Assembly (NCBI GenBank): GCA_037043015.1
Contig: CM073330.1
Location: 5,295,263 to 5,359,262 of the forward strand
Origin: Bryum argenteum
Taxonomy: Eukaryota; Streptophyta; Bryopsida; Bryales; Bryaceae
Length of the DNA stretch: 64,000 bases
Direction of reading: 5' to 3'
A program made the position numbers and the translations under genes. The notes beneath the pieces are model-generated. The model did no database searches, was not told the DNA's origin, and worked only from the letters and a program-made list of their open reading frames with translations. The first letter of the stretch is position 1. Each line of letters starts with the position of its first letter. Shown here piece after piece: positions 33,558 through 45,057 of this stretch.

Positions 33558-34863
33558 ATGTCGGAACGCGGAGGAGAGCGGGGAGGATTCGGGCGCGGCT
33601 TCGGGCGCGGTGGTGACAGAGGCGACCGAGGAGGTCGTGGCGACAGAGGACGCGGAGGCGACAGGGGCCGAGGCCGTCGCGGCGCCAAGCGCGATGAGGA
33701 GGAGAAGTGGGTGCCAGTAACCAAGCTCGGCCGTCTCGTGAAGGATGGCAAGATTAAATCCCTCGAGCACATCTACCTGTTCTCGCTCCCCATCAAAGAA
33801 CACCAGATTGTCGAGTTCTTCCTCGGAAGCGCACTTAAGGACGAGGTCATGAAGATCATGCCCGTGCAGAAGCAGACGCGTGCCGGACAGCGCACCAGGT
33901 TCAAAGCCTTCGTGGTCGTCGGGGACAACAACGGCCATGTTGGTCTTGGTGTCAAGTGCAGCAAGGAAGTCGCTACTGCTATTCGCGGTGCTATCATCCT
34001 CGCCAAGCTCTCTGTTATCCCTGTTCGCAGAGGCTACTGGGGTAACAAGATCGGAAAGCCACATACCGTCCCCTGCAAGGTCACCGGAAAGTGCGGCTCC
34101 GTCACCGTGAGGCTCGTACCTGCTCCTCGTGGTTCTGGTATTGTTGCTGCTCGTGTGCCCAAGAAGGTCCTGCAGTTCGCTGGTATTGAGGATGTGTTTA
34201 CCTCTTCTCGTGGTTCCACGAAGACCCTCGGCAACTTCGTCAAGGTATGACTCCACTTCGCTCTTTTCCTCATTGCTTTTGACCTAATTGAACTCGAAGT
34301 AAGGCGGAATTCCTCTAGCTGGGAATGCTTATCTTGCCGCAATGCCAGTACCCTGAAAGAGGCCATGACCATTCATGGTCATGGTGGTTTAGGGTTAAGT
34401 GACATTTCTTATCGTGATAATCTTTTACATGTTATAGGGATAGGCGTGGCAGGTGAGAATGTCGAAGTTAAGAGCAGATTCCTTTTCGAGCGATTGATAA
34501 GGAGGGGTTATGTACCATGCAATTAGAGAAGCATGTTTTCGGGCTTTTATGAGTGATGTGTTAGATTCTAATGTGAGGCTGAGCTGAAGTACCCGTATGT
34601 TGTGGAATTTAGGGTTTGGATTGGCATTACAGTTCTGAATTATGTTGTATTATAGACAAGTAACTGATTCTGTGGTATCCTTTTTGTGAATTTGTTTGCA
34701 GGCTACTTTTGAGTGCTTGTTGAAGACATACGGTTTCTTGACGCCCGATCTGTGGAGGGAAACCCGCTTCTCGAAGTCGCCTTTCCAGGAATTTACTGAC
34801 TTCCTTGCTAAGCCTCACAAGATTAGCGTTCTGGAAGACGTAGAGAAGACCCCAGTGTATTGA
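33558..34863 (+). CDS. RPS2: cytosolic 40S ribosomal protein S2 (uS5)
   Basis: Two exons, 33558-34244 and 34702-34863, join after FVK in phase 0 (donor AAG|GTATGA, acceptor TTTGCAG|GC) and give 282 aa, the usual length for eukaryotic S2. Residues 1-40 are an RGG-rich tail typical of eukaryotic uS5. Then come [11 protein letters not shown], the S5 double-stranded-RNA-binding-like domain with [14 protein letters not shown] and [13 protein letters not shown], and the S5 C-terminal fold with [18 protein letters not shown] and [16 protein letters not shown]. It sits at the mRNA entry channel of the small subunit and helps keep decoding accurate. Codon use is strongly GC-ending, unlike the spacers, as expected of a highly expressed gene. 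The start is the first ATG after the GC-rich leader. Confidence 0.97.
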
Positions 34864-35839
34864 GAGCGGCACTGATATCTGTGCCTCTTGGGCACGGACT
34901 GGAAAGTAAAGCCACAGTTTTGTCTTTTATATTAAAAGAAATTCAACAAACTGTTTTAATCGCTTGTATGCATCTTTTTTTACATAATCTTGAGTGTTTC
35001 TTGTATTAGCTTGCTTGCTGCCTCGTCGAGGAATGGGTACGTTGCAGTCGATTTCATGAGAGCTTTTTGCAGTTGATTTCATGAGAGCTTTTTGCAGTTG
35101 CTAGCTTTTGTTCTCAGTTAGGGTTTATTGTCTGTTACTAATTATGTTTCTTTTTAAATCGCTGCTTTTAGTAAGTGAAGGCAATCCAATTAAGAATCCT
35201 TGTCTCAGGTTATGTCATTAATAACAGCTCGAGGGAGGATAATCAGTTGAATCTAAATCGTATCTCAGTCGACCTTCTCCTGGGAGAGGAATCAATCTGA
35301 GCGATTAACAATGGGAATTATACGAAGCTTTAGTCTCTGATCTCAAAAAACAAAATCATCTCAATATGATACTGATCAAGAATAAAATCATGATTGCACT
35401 TAGGACAAACTTGAAACAACGACTTCGTATGGTCATTGAAGGGATAGTACAGTCCTTCGGCAGCCTCTGTCCATCCGGTGTATAATGAAATACTCCGAAA
35501 GTTCTAGCCATTGGTTGAATGAAACATGCTCTGAAACAGTGTTATCTACCAATTGATGTGCACTCTGTTCTGTACTAATGCTGGGTGTATCAAGATTCCA
35601 AGTGAGACTATGGTTGATTCGTTCTATTCAACTACTCACAGAATAAAAAGTGATGCGCAGGAAGCTTTCTCAGATTTGACACTTAAGGACCCTTCTTGCA
35701 GAAATTAACAGAATTGATATGGAGACATCCCCCGGATATTCACTTGCTTGCATTCCTCAATTGAATCGAAATGAACGATTTTGTACTGAGGAAACACGGT
35801 TTCCAGTTATCTTGAGATGTGCTACCCCCAAGGTTACTG
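34864..35839. other. spacer between RPS2 and the START-like gene
   Basis: Begins with the RPS2 3' UTR. A 28-bp perfect tandem duplication (unit with GATTTCATGAGAGCTTTTTG) lies at about 35048-35103. Nothing else recognised. Confidence 0.4.
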
Positions 35840-38312
35840 CTACAAGGTCTCCGTAGTTGAGGAATCCACAGCATGTTCAGGTCCTGCAGCAGCAAGCCTT
35901 TGAGCTCCTTTTTCGAGATCATGAAAGAGGGGCTTGAAGATAGTTTCAACAACAGGTTGGAATGTCTCTGGAGTATAATTCTCTAGAGGTTCCATTTCGT
36001 AGCCCAAATACGGGATCACTGTTTTCCCGTCACTTGTGCCTTGAAACTGCAAATCAAACACAAATGCAGTCAATTGGTGCAAAATACAATAGAGCTAAAC
36101 AGGTCTGCTGCTCCGGTGTAGAAATGCAATGATGAAACTCACCCTGTGACATAATTTGGACAGTGAGTTTCTAAATCACAACAAATCATATCACCACATG
36201 ACACTCTCTCTCAATCCTTTTCTGACCAAGATCAATCATAGGAAGTCAACCTTGAATCAAAATATGAAATGACCTTATATAACTTCTACAACACATTGAA
36301 TCTGACAAATCACATTGATTCTAACAGACTTTAGCAAAAAAAAAATGGAAATTCACGAAATCTTGGTGGTTTGAATCGTGCTTACAAATTATCCTAACAA
36401 AATTCTTGACAAGGTGTTTTGAGAAAAACAAGTACATAAGTTATTGTGAGGCTTGCACCAATTCAGAGTCCCACTACGGATTAGCCTAGGAAAAACATAC
36501 ATGATGCAACTTGGGGAAAACTCCACTGATACCTTAAAGGAGCATTAACCCCTAAAGTCGAACTCGACCACAGAACTACAGTCATGGTTGTCATATTGGA
36601 CAAATCACTATTCATTTCATGTCCTACAAGACAAGTTATTATTCATCACATGTAGTTGAAAGGTACATTTGATAAATGGTATCTTGTCCTATAGGACATG
36701 AAATGAATAGTGATTTGTCCAGTATGACAACCATGACCACAAACTGAGGATATGTTGTTTTTGTGCTTAAACTAAAGCTTTGACAGGATATAACTCAAGA
36801 TCCATACGGCAAGGTTTGATGAAAACTTGTGGGTAGACTACCTTGACAATTATAAACAAGATCCTACTGTTGGAATCCTTAAAAATTGAGAAAAAATAAA
36901 TTTAATTCATGGATTTCAGATGTGGCGGTATGGAACAACACTATGATTGAAACTCTCTCAAAAACAATGTCGCCTCTTGACGTTTTAACGGACACCTCAA
37001 GATGATCGGCCATACGAGGTGGAGGTATCGAGAGTACCTCAGCCTTAGCGATGAAGCCTTTCATCCCCCCGAAAGCGTTATTCTCCTCAAGCGTAAAACT
37101 CAGAAACCGCTTCTCATTATCAATCACGAGAGCTCGTTCTGTGACCCACATGCCGGTGGGGTAGCGAATCACGCGCACACACCCCGCCTTGCGATGCTCC
37201 CCTTCCGTGTGCTCGACCGTGTCAGGGGGAGTGTACCAGCTCCATCTCCCCCAGTCGGAGAACAGGTCCCAGGCTGCTTCCACCGGGCAGTCTAGGATCG
37301 TGTTCTTTATGCCGTTCCTCCACTTGCCATCGTCGGCCACTACCCCTTTTGCTGCAATCGACCCATTGCCAAGATCAGTACTCCTACATCTTAGCTAGTG
37401 ATACTGGTACACTGCTATAGATCGATCGTGGCAAAGCTTCGAGAGCATTGGACGGATGATTGAAGCACTAGTTAAGAGTTGTTTGAAGACTGATTCGTTG
37501 AGGATGAAGTGTGGGTCAGTGAAAGTAGGACTCGTACCGGCTACCGACCACCGACTAGAAGATTGCAGTAGGACCGGTACGTCGAACGGCTACCGACTAG
37601 AGAATTGCATCGACGGTATGAGCTAACACTAGTTGAGGTAAACACGCTAGCCAATGAGGAGGTCAGTGGTTCTTCCTCCATCATTACCACCCACTTGACC
37701 TGCTCGAGCTGTCGTTGAGAGGATCGTGATACTGGTACACTGCTCTGATTTTGATTGGCTACGAAAAGCTTGCAATCTTGAGACCGTTTGCATTACACCA
37801 CGTCTGAAATCTGTAAGAGTTCTTTAGAAGACCGTCTTAATCATTGAGAACGTACGTAGTGTCCTACTTCGAAGAGCTACCAACTGGAACTTCGGTCCGA
37901 CAGTATGAGCATCGGCGTCTGAAAGCTAGCTAGCCTAGAAGGTTGGACAGGTGCTTGTCTGAACTCGACATGCCATCGCAGTGAATACCTTGCAATTTCA
38001 CTGATTTTCAAACTATATCCACTCATCGATGATCCTGCAGGAGCATGCATGTCGTATGTACAGTACGAGGCGCCGTCAACGAGGAGCGGAATAAAACAGT
38101 AGTGCGTGAGAAGAAGGGATTGCAGGAATTGCATTCTGCTCGGTAGTCGAGCCGACGGCCTCATCTGTAGAAACAGAGCGGAAAGTAATACTCACTGAAA
38201 ACTTGTTCTTTTGTTCTCGCAAGCACACTGATACTAGTACTAAGAACTTGGAACGTCACGAACCTCCTTGTGATGCTGCTGCTGAGAGAATTCCATCCTT
38301 CGAGTCCGCCAT
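35840..38312 (-). CDS. START/Bet v 1-like protein (PYR/PYL and lachrymatory-factor-synthase-like; polyketide cyclase 2 fold)
   Basis: Three exons, 38264-38312, 37038-37351 and 35840-36046, join with matching phases to give 189 aa. The core (about 20-175) reads IKNTILDCPVEAAWDLFSDW, then GCVRVIRYPTGMWVTERAL and FLSFTLEENNAFGGMKGF, the alternating strands and gate-like loop of the ligand-binding helix-grip fold, and ends in a long helix (PVVETIFKPLFHDLEKGAQR). Family members bind small hydrophobic ligands; onion LFS and the ABA receptors are the best known, but nothing here fixes the ligand. The first exon supplies only MADSKDGILSAAASQG. I chose it because no ATG precedes exon 2 in frame, the acceptor TTGCAG at 37352 fits, and a TATA box stands 83 bases before the ATG. 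Intron 2 holds a hairpin MITE. Exon 1 is inferred; exons 2 and 3 are solid. Confidence 0.75.
36581..36737. mobile_element. 157-bp near-perfect hairpin element in intron 2 of the START-like gene
   Basis: The left arm from 36581 (GTCATGGTTGTCATATTGGA onward, about 46 bases) is the inverse of the right arm ending at 36737, with one mismatch in the first 46 positions, then further pairing with mismatches. The loop is about 55-65 bases. This is the form of a foldback MITE. It is preceded at 36545 by TTAACCCCTAAAGTCG, a single TTAA-family end without a partner. Confidence 0.75.
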
Positions 38313-38394
38313 GGTTGCAGTTCCAGAGCTTGACGGATAAGGATCACTGACAGAAGCTATCGATGTGATGTTAATGCAAATGTCAGACCATGTG

Positions 38395-38404
38395 CCTTTT
38401 ATAG
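38395..38404 (-). promoter_or_regulatory. TATA box of the START-like gene
   Basis: The minus strand reads CTATAAAAGG, a canonical TATA box, 83 bases before the proposed ATG at 38312. Confidence 0.6.
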
Positions 38405-38521
38405 AAACTGTAAAGGTCATACTCTTTCTATTTAGACGATGGGCCACTAGGCATCGTAGTGGGACATGTTTCTTGTGCTGCCTCCTTCCTCAATGATGCT
38501 TTCCTTGTCGGATAGTTGTTA

Positions 38522-38940
38522 GAGCATCTCCACCAGTTGCGGGCCCGGGACTCCAAGCAACTGGCGGCTTGCCGTGGCCGCCGGCCTGAGGCTGGCGCCA
38601 GGCTGCTGCCCCACCAAGGCCCGGACAAACCCGATGGCAACAACTCGCAATGCTAATCGGGAAGAGCTAAGAGAAGAGGGACTTCTACAGAGATGTGCAT
38701 GCGGGGAGGAGAGAGAGGGAACCATGGTTGAGGATAAAGTTTGACTAGGAGAGAATTTTGAGAGCTACAATGGCTTAAAGTGGCACTAGAGAGGAGTGCT
38801 CGTTTTGTGTGTCGCGCTACTTGTATGTAGGCTCTCAAGGCCATTTGGCCTCAATCATCTCGTTGGTGGGGACCATTTGGAGCTACAATGGCCTCACAGG
38901 GGCTTTCCAGTGCGTGTCAGGGCATCTGGTGGAGATGCTC
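38522..38940. mobile_element. PIF/Harbinger-type MITE with TTA duplication
   Basis: Left end GAGCATCTCCACCAGTTGCG and inverse right end GAGCATCTCCACCAGATGCC, flanked by TTA at 38519-38521 and 38941-38943. GC-rich inside (419 bp), no coding capacity. The end and the TTA/TAA target fit PIF/Harbinger. A sister copy is at 39698-40084. Confidence 0.8.
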
Positions 38941-38943
38941 TTA

Positions 38944-39694
38944 TTCAGTGTTACTGACTGTAATTGTGAACCGTAACACTAAATGTTACACGTCAATATA
39001 GACAGTGCTACAAAACTTATTTGTGAAATCATAACACTAAATGTGAGAGCATGCATGAAGAATCTATGCATGCATGAAAAAAGACTAGGGACATTGATTG
39101 CAATGGCGGCCCAAAGTGAACATTGATTTCGAAAGAGTTGAGGAATAATGTTATTTTACCAAAAGTTACCTGTTACACTAATCTCCACGTAACACTAATT
39201 ATTAACAACTCTTGTGCAGTAGAGTAGACGTTGCTCTTGAGTGGCGTCTCATTCAACTTCCTCTCAATTCTTTCACTTAGAGTTGTCTCCTCTTCCTCAA
39301 CTTCTTCTCCAATTTACTTTAGTGCAAAGAGGTTACTGCGGTTGATTGTGTTCTGCTATGGAAGGAACTGATGTATTTTATCAGCTGATAATACATTGAT
39401 TGATTCAAAAACATGGAAAAGAATGCTTTACTTGGCTGCAATCTTCACGACGAACACATTTGCCAGGAGTGAAGTTTGTTACGAAACAACGTGCAACCCT
39501 TTTAATTATTTCAATAATTTACTGCTGAGTGCGTCGATGATGTGAATTTATTGCTACATTTGAGCAAGTTACAAATTGGAACTCTCTTCATGACTTTGTG
39601 AACTTGGTATGATTAGGTGAGTAGGGAAAACTATTGAATGGGGGCTTCCTAAGAATGTATGAATATCCAACTTTCCCTTTTCCATTTTTTGATG
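38944..39694. other. spacer between two sister MITEs
   Basis: Two or three short copies of a segment with GTAACACTAAATGTTACAC or its inverse near 38970-39050 and 39170-39195; otherwise nothing recognised. Confidence 0.35.
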
Positions 39695-39697
39695 TAA

Positions 39698-40084
39698 GAG
39701 CATCTTCACCAGTTGCGTTCCCGCAAGCACGCAACTGAGGTATTTTGAGAGCCGATTGGAGTGGCTTGGTTGGGCGGGCGCTGTCCGCAATTGCAACGCA
39801 TCTCACTTTTACTATTATAGTGATTTTGAAAATATCCTATGAAGAGAGAGGAGTCATCATGAAAAAAAAACGGCACCAAGACTTTCGGCTACTGTAGATT
39901 TGGATGGGCTACAATTGCATAAGGAGGCACGGAAGAGCCCACCTCGAATTCCATGCCTCCTCATATAGATGGAGGCCCTGATCGTTGAGGCCGCACCAAA
40001 TGGTCCTTGGTGGGAAGCCGTTGGCATGAACAGTTGCCCGCTTCTCTTTTCTCAGTGCGTGTGGCCTTGTTGGTGGAGATGCTC
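39698..40084. mobile_element. PIF/Harbinger-type MITE with TAA duplication
   Basis: Left end GAGCATCTTCACCAGTTGCG, inverse right end GAGCATCTCCACCAACAAGG, flanked by TAA at 39695-39697 and 40085-40087. It is 387 bp and diverged inside from the copy at 38522, so the two inserted independently. Confidence 0.8.
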
Positions 40085-40087
40085 TAA

Positions 40088-41585
40088 TCGTTTCACAAAA
40101 GTGAAGAACCCAACTCCGTTTCCATTCAATCTAAAAAAGCCAGATTACTATAGCAATGTTGCTGCTAAAAACAAACACCAATCCATCCCTTTGATAATTA
40201 TGTTTCTTGTAACCGGAGTTAGTAGGAAAAATTCCCAGGCTCAATCCTCAGCTCAAAGTGCCACTTTTCAGCAAAGAGTCTTACTAAAATTTATGCTGTT
40301 CCTACCAAAGAGGACATGATAGAACATGATATGTTGGTATTTCTAAAACCCTAAACTCTCACCCTTGGATAATTATGTTACCCTTGGCACAATAAATCAT
40401 CACTTCAATCTCTTACTACTACTCAACTTATGTCACAACTTTACAACTCAAGTGTCATTCCCAAGCTTTTAATCCAATTTTGAGGAATATTCTTTTATGT
40501 AAGAGTTCACTGGTTGAAAGGATTTTTGGATAATCATGAATCCGTGTGCAGAAACAACCTCGTCTCGTTCCTTGCAGTTTGAGAATTTGTCGGTATATGA
40601 GAAATGTAACCAGTAAAAGAAAAGAACTGTTAAGAATGTGGCGTGAAATCCAAGATCTATCAGCAAGGTTGACTTTAGTATCTTAACTTCATTCTTGTAG
40701 AATGTCAAAAGTCAAAGGGGGCATGTAGTGCAGCTTGAAGCTGATTTTTCTCTATGTAAGGTATGTGAGAGTGCCCATTCCCGTGAGAGTGCCCATTCCC
40801 GCATGATACAACGGCACCTCAATCCGGGTACTTCCTACAAGCACGGTTCTTGATACCTCCCAAATCGGAAAAGGGAGATCGGGGAAAGGGAGCTCGGTGC
40901 AAAGCGGGTGGGCATCAGTCGTGCAAGACGGCAGCATTGGCGTCCTTAGTATACTAAAACTTAGATGCAAATTAGTGACTCACTGTTTGTGCTACAGTTG
41001 ACACACGAATAGGGGCTTTTGGGAATGGATTTCGGTGCATGTCCAACACGGTTTTCTGGAGTCCATGTGCTTGAGCTGAGGTGTACGTTAGTGTGCATTG
41101 TGTGTCCTCATGTCACAAGAGTGGCGCTGCTTTGACTTAGTCAGGAGTGTTTGCATACTTTTCAGTTTGAGTGACCAGATTGTACAACATCTTTCAATTT
41201 TCATGGATTTTTTCTCACAATACTATCTGTATGGTATTTGCCTTCATGACTGTCCGGTTGAAAATTCAATTGTTGTTACACAACTGTGCAATCTATCTTA
41301 TATCCACGTAAGTGAGTGCCCCTACCTTAAGGAAGAGTGCTCAAACCTGGAGCGGTGTCAATAATGAGGCACTAGGCTTTGACATTCTTCACCCAGAGAT
41401 ACATAATAGCTTCTTCACTCAACAATAGCATGTACTCACTACAAACATAATAGGGTGTAAAGTTAGGGTATTTTTAGAAACATTTATGAGATTGCTTTCA
41501 AAAATTTATGACAAATTGTAGAAGAGCATGAAATTCATGAATCCACTTTGACTATCCTTGCGTTTATTTTCCCTCGCACAAAAAT
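40088..41585. other. gene-free spacer with small repeats
   Basis: A 19-bp tandem duplication (unit GTGAGAGTGCCCATTCCC) at about 40766-40802. Bases 40480-40640 are a diverged copy of 43520-43650. No gene recognised. Confidence 0.4.
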
Positions 41586-41596
41586 TGCTTACACTG

Positions 41597-41690
41597 TTTC
41601 TGTGGCCATCGAGGTAATGACATTACGAACAGACACTGTATTCACGCCAATCTTCAATTGAAGATTGGAGTTCTTATCTATCTATCTATC
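41597..41690 (+). mobile_element. 5'-truncated SINE with 11-bp target duplication
   Basis: The 94 bases match, in plus orientation, the last part of the SINE at 41711-42071 (ATTACGAACAGACACTGTAT against ATTACGAACGGACACTTCAT; then TTCACGCC, GGAGTT and a TATC tail). TGCTTACACTG occurs directly before it (41586-41596) and after its (TATC)n tail (41691-41701), an exact 11-bp duplication. Truncation at the 5' side with a duplication points to copying by LINE machinery. Confidence 0.8.
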
Positions 41691-41710
41691 TGCTTACACT
41701 GATTACTTTA

Positions 41711-42071
41711 GATAGATAGATAGAAACTCCGGTCCCTTTCTAAGGGGCCGGCGTGAATGAAGTGTCCGTTCGTAATGCTAATATCCCGATGGCCACCGGA
41801 CAAGGGGAAATTGGAACAATACTACTTCCCTCTCTCGAGGGTGGACACTATAACTACGCTAGTTTCTAGCCTAGTTACTATTGCCTTGAAGATACTTGAC
41901 ATAGTATCCCCCCAAAGGGCTTTGAGGTACCCATACAACAAGGTCCAAAGACCCCCCACAATAGTTGGGTGGACTATAGTGGTGAGCACCATGCCGGCAT
42001 GGGGAATAGAACCCATGACCTCCTCATTGGGGGCCTAAGCCCTAACCACCAAGCCAAGGCTTGTGGTGCCT
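41711..42071 (-). mobile_element. full-length tRNA-derived SINE with 12-bp target duplication
   Basis: CTGATTACTTTA is found at 41699-41710 and again at 42072-42083, a perfect 12-bp duplication. Read on the minus strand the element starts GGCACCACAAGCC and has an RNA polymerase III A box (TGGCTTGGTGG, 42056-42046) and B box (GGTTCTATTCC, 42013-42003) spaced as in a tRNA. The body follows, then GGAGTTTC and a (TATC)n tail. Length 361 bp. The region resembles a tRNA only over the first ~70 bases, so it is a SINE head and not a tRNA gene. Confidence 0.88.
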
Positions 42072-42239
42072 CTGATTACTTTACTATAGATCAGAAAAAT
42101 AAAAATTTGAGCCATTATTGAGTACTCTCCTTACATGAAGACTTTTGAGGGATTTGGAGAGTTTTGGTAAGTGGTATTTGATTGTTACTTAAGAGTTTAA
42201 GGAATTTTGGCGAGAGGTATTTGGATGTTACTAAGAGGT

Positions 42240-42480
42240 GATAAGATTCAATTAAGATGGGGTGAATACAAGGGTACAAGAAGGCAAGGGGACCACGAAA
42301 TAAGTGAACAAAGACATTAGGGAAAGGAAGAATACTGGAGTGAGGGATATGAAACATGGAAAGGGGGGGGGTGGGAACAAGGGAATATGAAAATGGGAGG
42401 ACACGGAATGGGAGATTGGTAATGAGAGAACGGAGATAATGAACCAAAAACAATGAATGGAGAACAGGTGATGGGGAATT
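42240..42480. repeat. purine-rich low-complexity stretch
   Basis: A degenerate mix of GGGAA, GGGAGA, GAACA and GATGGGG units continues in pieces at about 42665-42830 and 43125-43270. A flanking segment with GGAGAGTTTTGGTAAGTGGTA near 42155 recurs near 43065. A run of nine G is at about 42363-42371. Confidence 0.6.
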
Positions 42481-42481
42481 G

Positions 42482-42660
42482 AAAAAAAATTAAAAAAAAA
42501 CTCCAGTCCCTGTGACGTGGCCAGCGTGAATAAAGTGTCTGTTAGTAGTGCCAGTGATCCTATGCCTACAGGGTAAAGCGTAACTGGGACACTACTACTC
42601 TCCCCTTCCGAGGATGGACACTATACTGACATAACTCTAAATACTTAAAATAGTATTTAA
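42482..42660 (-). mobile_element. SINE fragment (3' half), minus orientation
   Basis: Diverged match to the 3' half of the SINE at 41711-42071: CTCCAGTCCCTGTGACG, GCCAGCGTGAATAAAGTGTC, GAGGATGGACACTATA. The tail is A/T rich (T runs on the minus strand) and not TATC. The promoter head is missing. Confidence 0.65.
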
Positions 42661-42830
42661 TATAACTGAAGGGGAATTGAAACAAGAGAACAGAGAGCAG
42701 GGAGATGGCGGATAGAGATTTGGAACAAGGGAATAGGTAATGAGTGAACAAGAGATGGGGAACATGATCATGATGAGGGCTGGGAAATGGGGAGGGGAGT
42801 TGGAAATCAAGGGACCTCGTCACTTGAAAG

Positions 42831-44427
42831 TATTGTATACCAAAATCAAAGCTTATTTCATGTTGTCTATGATCAACATTACATAGATGTGATATTACAG
42901 GTGAGGGAGGAGGTGCATATGTACATGCAAATGTACATTATAGACGGGGCTTTCACATGTCAGAATGACAAGTTTATTACTTGTATAGAAAAATAGTGTT
43001 TGATGATCCCAAGTAATAGGTCTTATGGTTATGCATGCACGACATAAAGAGTTTCATAGATTTTGGAGAGTTTTGGTGGGTGGTACTTCATTGTTACTAA
43101 GAGTTAGTTAGATCTCATTAATACAGCAAGGAGACAAGGGGACAAGGAATGAGGAACATGAAAATAGGAGATGAGAACGAGGGACGGGCATAACAAAAAA
43201 CAACATAACCGTAAACAACATAAGAGCAGACATGGAACCGGAAACCATGAACAAAATATGGGAACTAGGATTTAATTTTTTGTCCTAGAAGCTACATGCT
43301 CTAATGCTCAGAACATTTTTCAGGGTAAGGTTCACGTATAGCCAATAAGTGAGTACATTTACAATCTAGAAGTCTTTGTAGTAGATATGACTTGTTTCTT
43401 CTAACTAAACTATATGAATGAAAACTATGTTAGAAATGACAATGCGGGACCCTTCGTACAAACATTGATAAAAAAGGAGATGGTAATTATCCATGCAAGA
43501 AAATTTATTAAAAGGTAAAGAGATGCGCTTCTTGTAAGAGTTCAGTGGTTGACAAGAATTTTGGATTTTCATGAATCTTGTGGAGAAACAATCTAGTCTC
43601 GTTTGTTACGAATTGAGAATTGTCCCTAATATATGAGAAATTTAATCCATCAAAGAAGGGAAATGTAATCACTAAATGGGCCGTTCAAAATTTCAAAAAC
43701 CCTTTTTGGATTTTAATGGGTTTTAATGACTTTTAGGGGATAGATTGTGCTTTTAACGACTTCAGATCAGATTTTTTATATTTTTCATTGTTCCTTAAGG
43801 ATTTATTACACTAAAAATAATTTAAAAGAAGAGTGACAAATATACTGAATAATTGTCATGTTTTTGGAAATATGATTAATCATTCACTCTTGCGATCCTA
43901 GCGACAAGTCACTTTGGACATCACTTTTTGTGCAATTTCCTACTAGTGCGTGGGAATAAGAGGTGGGAATAGTGTATTAGAAAAAAGGAAAGGAAGGACG
44001 GGAAATTGGAATTAATGAACAAGACGCATATTGTAATTTTATAGTAAACACAAATTAATAGAGTGGGGGCATAAGACATAATTTCTAAAGAGCGAAGAGG
44101 TTTCTTTTTGAGACAATAGAGACTTTACTTGTTCACAAACAAGTAAAACACTTTGGATTTGCGACGCTCCTCGACACAACAACAACAACACCCTCATCAC
44201 GACGGAGAAGGCTTCGCAACAACAAAAACAACGAGTAGTAGTCATATTGGGTTTAATCGTTGTCAATGCACAACCGGATCGAGGACTGGAAACGTCTGAC
44301 AAAGGAAGAGCCTTACCAGAGGCTGGATGAACTGGTGCTCTCCGAAAAAGGCAGTGGAGCTAACTTCACAAGGGGAGCTTTGCAGTCCAACAACAGCCCC
44401 CAACGGCAAACACTCCCTAGGATTAAG
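42831..44427. other. gene-free spacer with dispersed repeats
   Basis: Bases 43325-43440 match 44935-45035 (both with TATAGCCAATAAGTGAGTACA). Bases 43520-43650 match 40480-40640. A segment at 43800-43951 resembles the right half of the CACTA-type MITE at 45058. A frame at 44260-44466 has protein-like residues at its start but no family match. Confidence 0.4.
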
Positions 44428-44430
44428 CTA

Positions 44431-44577
44431 AGGTTAGGTCAGGCTCATTTATACTCTACAGTGTGAAAAGGGGGGTATTTAGTGAAGTAGTTAACCCCAT
44501 TAGGGTTAGGTTAGGTTGGGCCCATTTACACTCTGCAATGTGAAAGGGGGGTATTTAGTGAAGTAGTTAACCCCATT
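44431..44577. repeat. two ~74-bp tandem units
   Basis: Each unit contains GGTTAGGT, CATTTAYACTCT, TGTGAAA-GGGGGGTATT and TAGTGAAGTAGTTAACCCCA, with about ten differences between the two. Confidence 0.8.
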
Positions 44578-45057
44578 TTGCGACTAGATGCAATAGGCCC
44601 TTCCCAAAAGGACAGAGCCCAATAAAAGCATAGCCAACCATACATGGTTTAATTTCCTCAGATTTATGATCAATAATGCTCTAATCTTGGGAGGTTAATA
44701 AGACTAATAGGATGTCAAAGTCAATGGCATATATAAGTTTTGAAAAAAAAAGCTAAAACTATAGATGAAGAGAGATGAGATATATAGTCAATGTATAAAC
44801 ATGTTCCGTAAATTGAATAGTCTTGAGCGGTCTCTAACCAAAATGCAGTAGCTCTCTTTCTAACTGGTGCCTTAAACATGCAATTTACCTTAATGAATTT
44901 GTGGCTATGCGTTAATGCAAGGAACGTTCTTCAAGGAACGTATAGCCAATAAGTGAGTACATTTGGAGTCTAAAAGTCTTCAAGGTGGATGTGACTTGCT
45001 TCATTTAATTAATTTCTGAATGAAAACTATGAGATTTGTACAAAGAATTGCACACTA

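Noticed and set aside
33540-34256. 238-residue minus-strand frame opposite RPS2
   Set aside because: Antisense shadow of a highly biased coding exon.
36879-37340. START-like exon 2 read through as a 153-residue protein starting at 37340
   Set aside because: The start would be GTG, and the frame runs past a good donor at 37037 into non-family sequence.
41997-42071. possible tRNA gene on the minus strand
   Set aside because: A and B boxes are present but the arms do not fold into a full cloverleaf, and the sequence continues into the SINE body with a target duplication at the ends.
44039-44466. possible retroelement primer or gag-like region (CAACAACAACAACACC)
   Set aside because: Only a short CAA repeat; no terminal repeats, protease, polymerase or integrase motifs nearby on either strand.
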